This document shows positions 62,771 to 64,000 of a stretch of DNA of 64,000 nt, one piece after another. The notes under the pieces are model-generated. The model searched no databases. It was not told the DNA's origin and saw only the letters and a program-made list of their open reading frames with translations. How positions within the stretch are numbered: position 1 is the first letter of the stretch; each line of letters opens with the position of its first letter. Origin of the DNA: Stackebrandtia endophytica (lineage in GTDB: Bacteria; Actinomycetota; Actinomycetes; Mycobacteriales; Micromonosporaceae). The stretch is taken from positions 4,030,001-4,094,000 of the forward strand of contig NZ_VFOW01000001.1 of NCBI RefSeq assembly GCF_006716355.1, in the 5' to 3' direction. The translations under genes were made by a program, and so were the position numbers.

Positions 62771-64000
62771 TCAGGCGTCCCAGGATTCCACCGGGTACGT
62801 ATGGATGGCCGCCAATGCCGGATCGTGCCCCGTCACCCAGTCGGACAGTTGAGGCGGGGTGTACAGATCGGGGGCGATCCAGGTCCGTTCGTCCAGGGGG
62901 TTCGAGGTCTGCCAATACAGGTCGGAGACGTTGGCGGTCAGTCCGCTGTACGGCAGCCGGAACTCGATCACCTCGCCGGTGAAGTTCGGGCTGGACCCGG
63001 TCGGCTCTCCCACGAAGGTCGCCTCGGTGTGGGCGCCGAGCATGGTCGCGGTGTTCTGCGCGGCCGAGAACGTGTTGCGGCCGATGACGATGAACAACGC
63101 GTTTGGCCGGTTCAACCGGGGACGGGCCAGTATGTGCGTCAGCAGTGGCAGCGCCTTGAACGTGTTGCCGCCGCCGTTCCACCGCAGGTCGATCACCAGG
63201 CGATCCGCGGTGACCTCGTCGAACTGCGCGAACAGCTTCTCGAAGAACTCGGCGAGGGGTTCATCCGGCTCCTCGACCAGCGAGTTGAATCCGAAGTGGA
63301 TCAATGAGTTCGCCGCGTCGTGCGCGAACCAGTACCGTTCGCCGATTCGGGCCAGGTGGGCGGGCGGATTCGGTCCCCGATCCGGCAGCCAATCCCAGCC
63401 CGGCAGCCGGTGCCGATGTCCCCACGCGGGTCCCGGTGGGTCGACCGCGGTGAGGTTCACCAGTCGGCTGCCGGGACCGTCGCCGACCTCCAGGCGGACG
63501 CGGTCGGGCCGGTCGGCCACACCGAGGGCGTGCAGGATCGGCAGGTGACGCAAGCCCCCGACGGCCTCGCTGAGCAACTGCTGCCGATTGTCGTGGGTGG
63601 TGACCGACTCGACGGCGTCCAGCACCGACCGCACCGGATGCCCGTCGATCGACAGCAGCTCCCGCCCCACCAGGTCGGCGTGCTCCGGCGCGGCGGCGGT
63701 GATGTGCACCGACTCACCGAATTGAAAGAGGCGGATCGGCAACTCCCTGCGCCATTCGTCGCGGTCGTTGTCGAGGCTCACCCAGGCGTGGCCGTCTCCC
63801 AGCAGGGCGAGGATCCGGCGCAGCTCGACCACGATCTGCAGATCAGTCAGTTCCGGAATGCGCCGGTCGAGATCGGCGGCGGCGCGGGTCACCGGTTCGG
63901 TGAACCGGTGTGCGACCGGGGAGCGGCGGTGGATCTCCGTGACGAGCAACGCCAGATCGGCGCGCCAACCGGAATCACGGTCGGCGGGTGCCTCGGGCAG
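62771..64000 (-). CDS. S41 family peptidase, N-terminus beyond the window
   Basis: The frame continues through the right edge without a start that is clearly correct, so the first residues are missing; 409 residues are visible. A PDZ-like segment (LLSIDGHPVRSVLDAV) and the tail-specific protease core follow, with VIDLRWNGGGNTFKALP, catalytic-serine motif VIGRNTFSAAQNTATML and VGEPTGSSPNF. S41 peptidases cleave at unstructured C-termini. A TTG at 63949 is only an internal candidate start. No signal peptide is visible in the available part. Confidence 0.85.
   Translation of the reverse strand: MPEAPADRDSGWRADLALLVTEIHRRSPVAHRFTEPVTRAAADLDRRIPELTDLQIVVELRRILALLGDGHAWVSLDNDRDEWRRELPIRLFQFGESVHITAAAPEHADLVGRELLSIDGHPVRSVLDAVESVTTHDNRQQLLSEAVGGLRHLPILHALGVADRPDRVRLEVGDGPGSRLVNLTAVDPPGPAWGHRHRLPGWDWLPDRGPNPPAHLARIGERYWFAHDAANSLIHFGFNSLVEEPDEPLAEFFEKLFAQFDEVTADRLVIDLRWNGGGNTFKALPLLTHILARPRLNRPNALFIVIGRNTFSAAQNTATMLGAHTEATFVGEPTGSSPNFTGEVIEFRLPYSGLTANVSDLYWQTSNPLDERTWIAPDLYTPPQLSDWVTGHDPALAAIHTYPVESWDA

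Overview
The window is a 64-kb chromosomal stretch of a high-GC actinobacterium. The gene orders rplM-rpsI-glmM, glmU-prs-rplY-pth, thrB-rho-rpmE-prfA-prmC-sua5-ptp-atp and cysQ-cysD-cysN are typical of actinobacteria. WXG/EspC-type secretion genes, many GTG starts and several apparently leaderless genes agree with this. Gene content resembles Micromonosporales/Glycomycetales, but the genus cannot be fixed from sequence alone. No rRNA gene, prophage, transposase or integrase was recognised.

Layout. 1-2.6 kb: ribosomal proteins L13 and S9, and GlmM. 3.2-5.5 kb: a DUF4383 membrane protein, then a fatty-acid desaturase coupled to a TetR regulator, with a 31-bp dyad upstream. 5.6-6.5 kb: tRNA-Gln(UUG) followed by five degenerate tandem repeats. 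6.5-9.0 kb: a translationally coupled histidine kinase, response regulator and membrane protein. 9.2-11.7 kb: glmU and prs. 11.7-15.2 kb: an accessory locus inserted between prs and rplY, encoding an EspC-like protein, a WXG-like/RTX-repeat/M91-metallopeptidase protein and a lipoprotein. 15.7-21.8 kb: rplY, pth, a polyprenyl-phosphate sugar transferase and the sulfate-activation operon cysQ-cysD-cysN.

21.7-29.1 kb is the most rearranged part. A cysteine-rich small peptide and a WXG-like/YbaB-like gene pair lie between two copies of the cysN 3' end. A PadR-HAAS-ABC transporter operon then lies between two copies of the YbaB-like 3' end. The order A-B-A'-B' suggests an old tandem duplication whose second copy was largely replaced by the transporter operon. 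29.1-34.1 kb: TPM-domain protein, PspA/IM30, an SPFH protein with a ribbon-helix-helix partner, and thrB.

34.3-54.8 kb: rho, a large secreted phosphodiester glycosidase/metallophosphoesterase, rpmE and prfA. A foreign-looking block (AlkD-like protein, NYN nuclease, GGDEF protein) separates prfA from prmC. Then come sua5, a low-molecular-weight phosphatase, AtpI/AtpZ-like proteins and the ATP synthase operon atpBEFHAGD. No wecA/rfe precedes the ATP synthase genes, and no atpC (epsilon) follows atpD. 54.8-64 kb: a GNAT acetyltransferase, an unknown protein, cystathionine beta-synthase, a Tat-exported M23 peptidase, a small type I-E-like CRISPR array without cas genes, a MurG-like glycosyltransferase, a methyltransferase, a second secreted M23 peptidase and a truncated S41 peptidase.

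Housekeeping genes cover ribosome function, cell-wall precursors (GlmM, GlmU, MurG-like), PRPP synthesis, sulfate activation, translation termination and ATP synthesis. Accessory genes cover secretion effectors, small peptides, envelope stress and adaptive immunity. No function was assigned by database search; all calls come from motif recognition.
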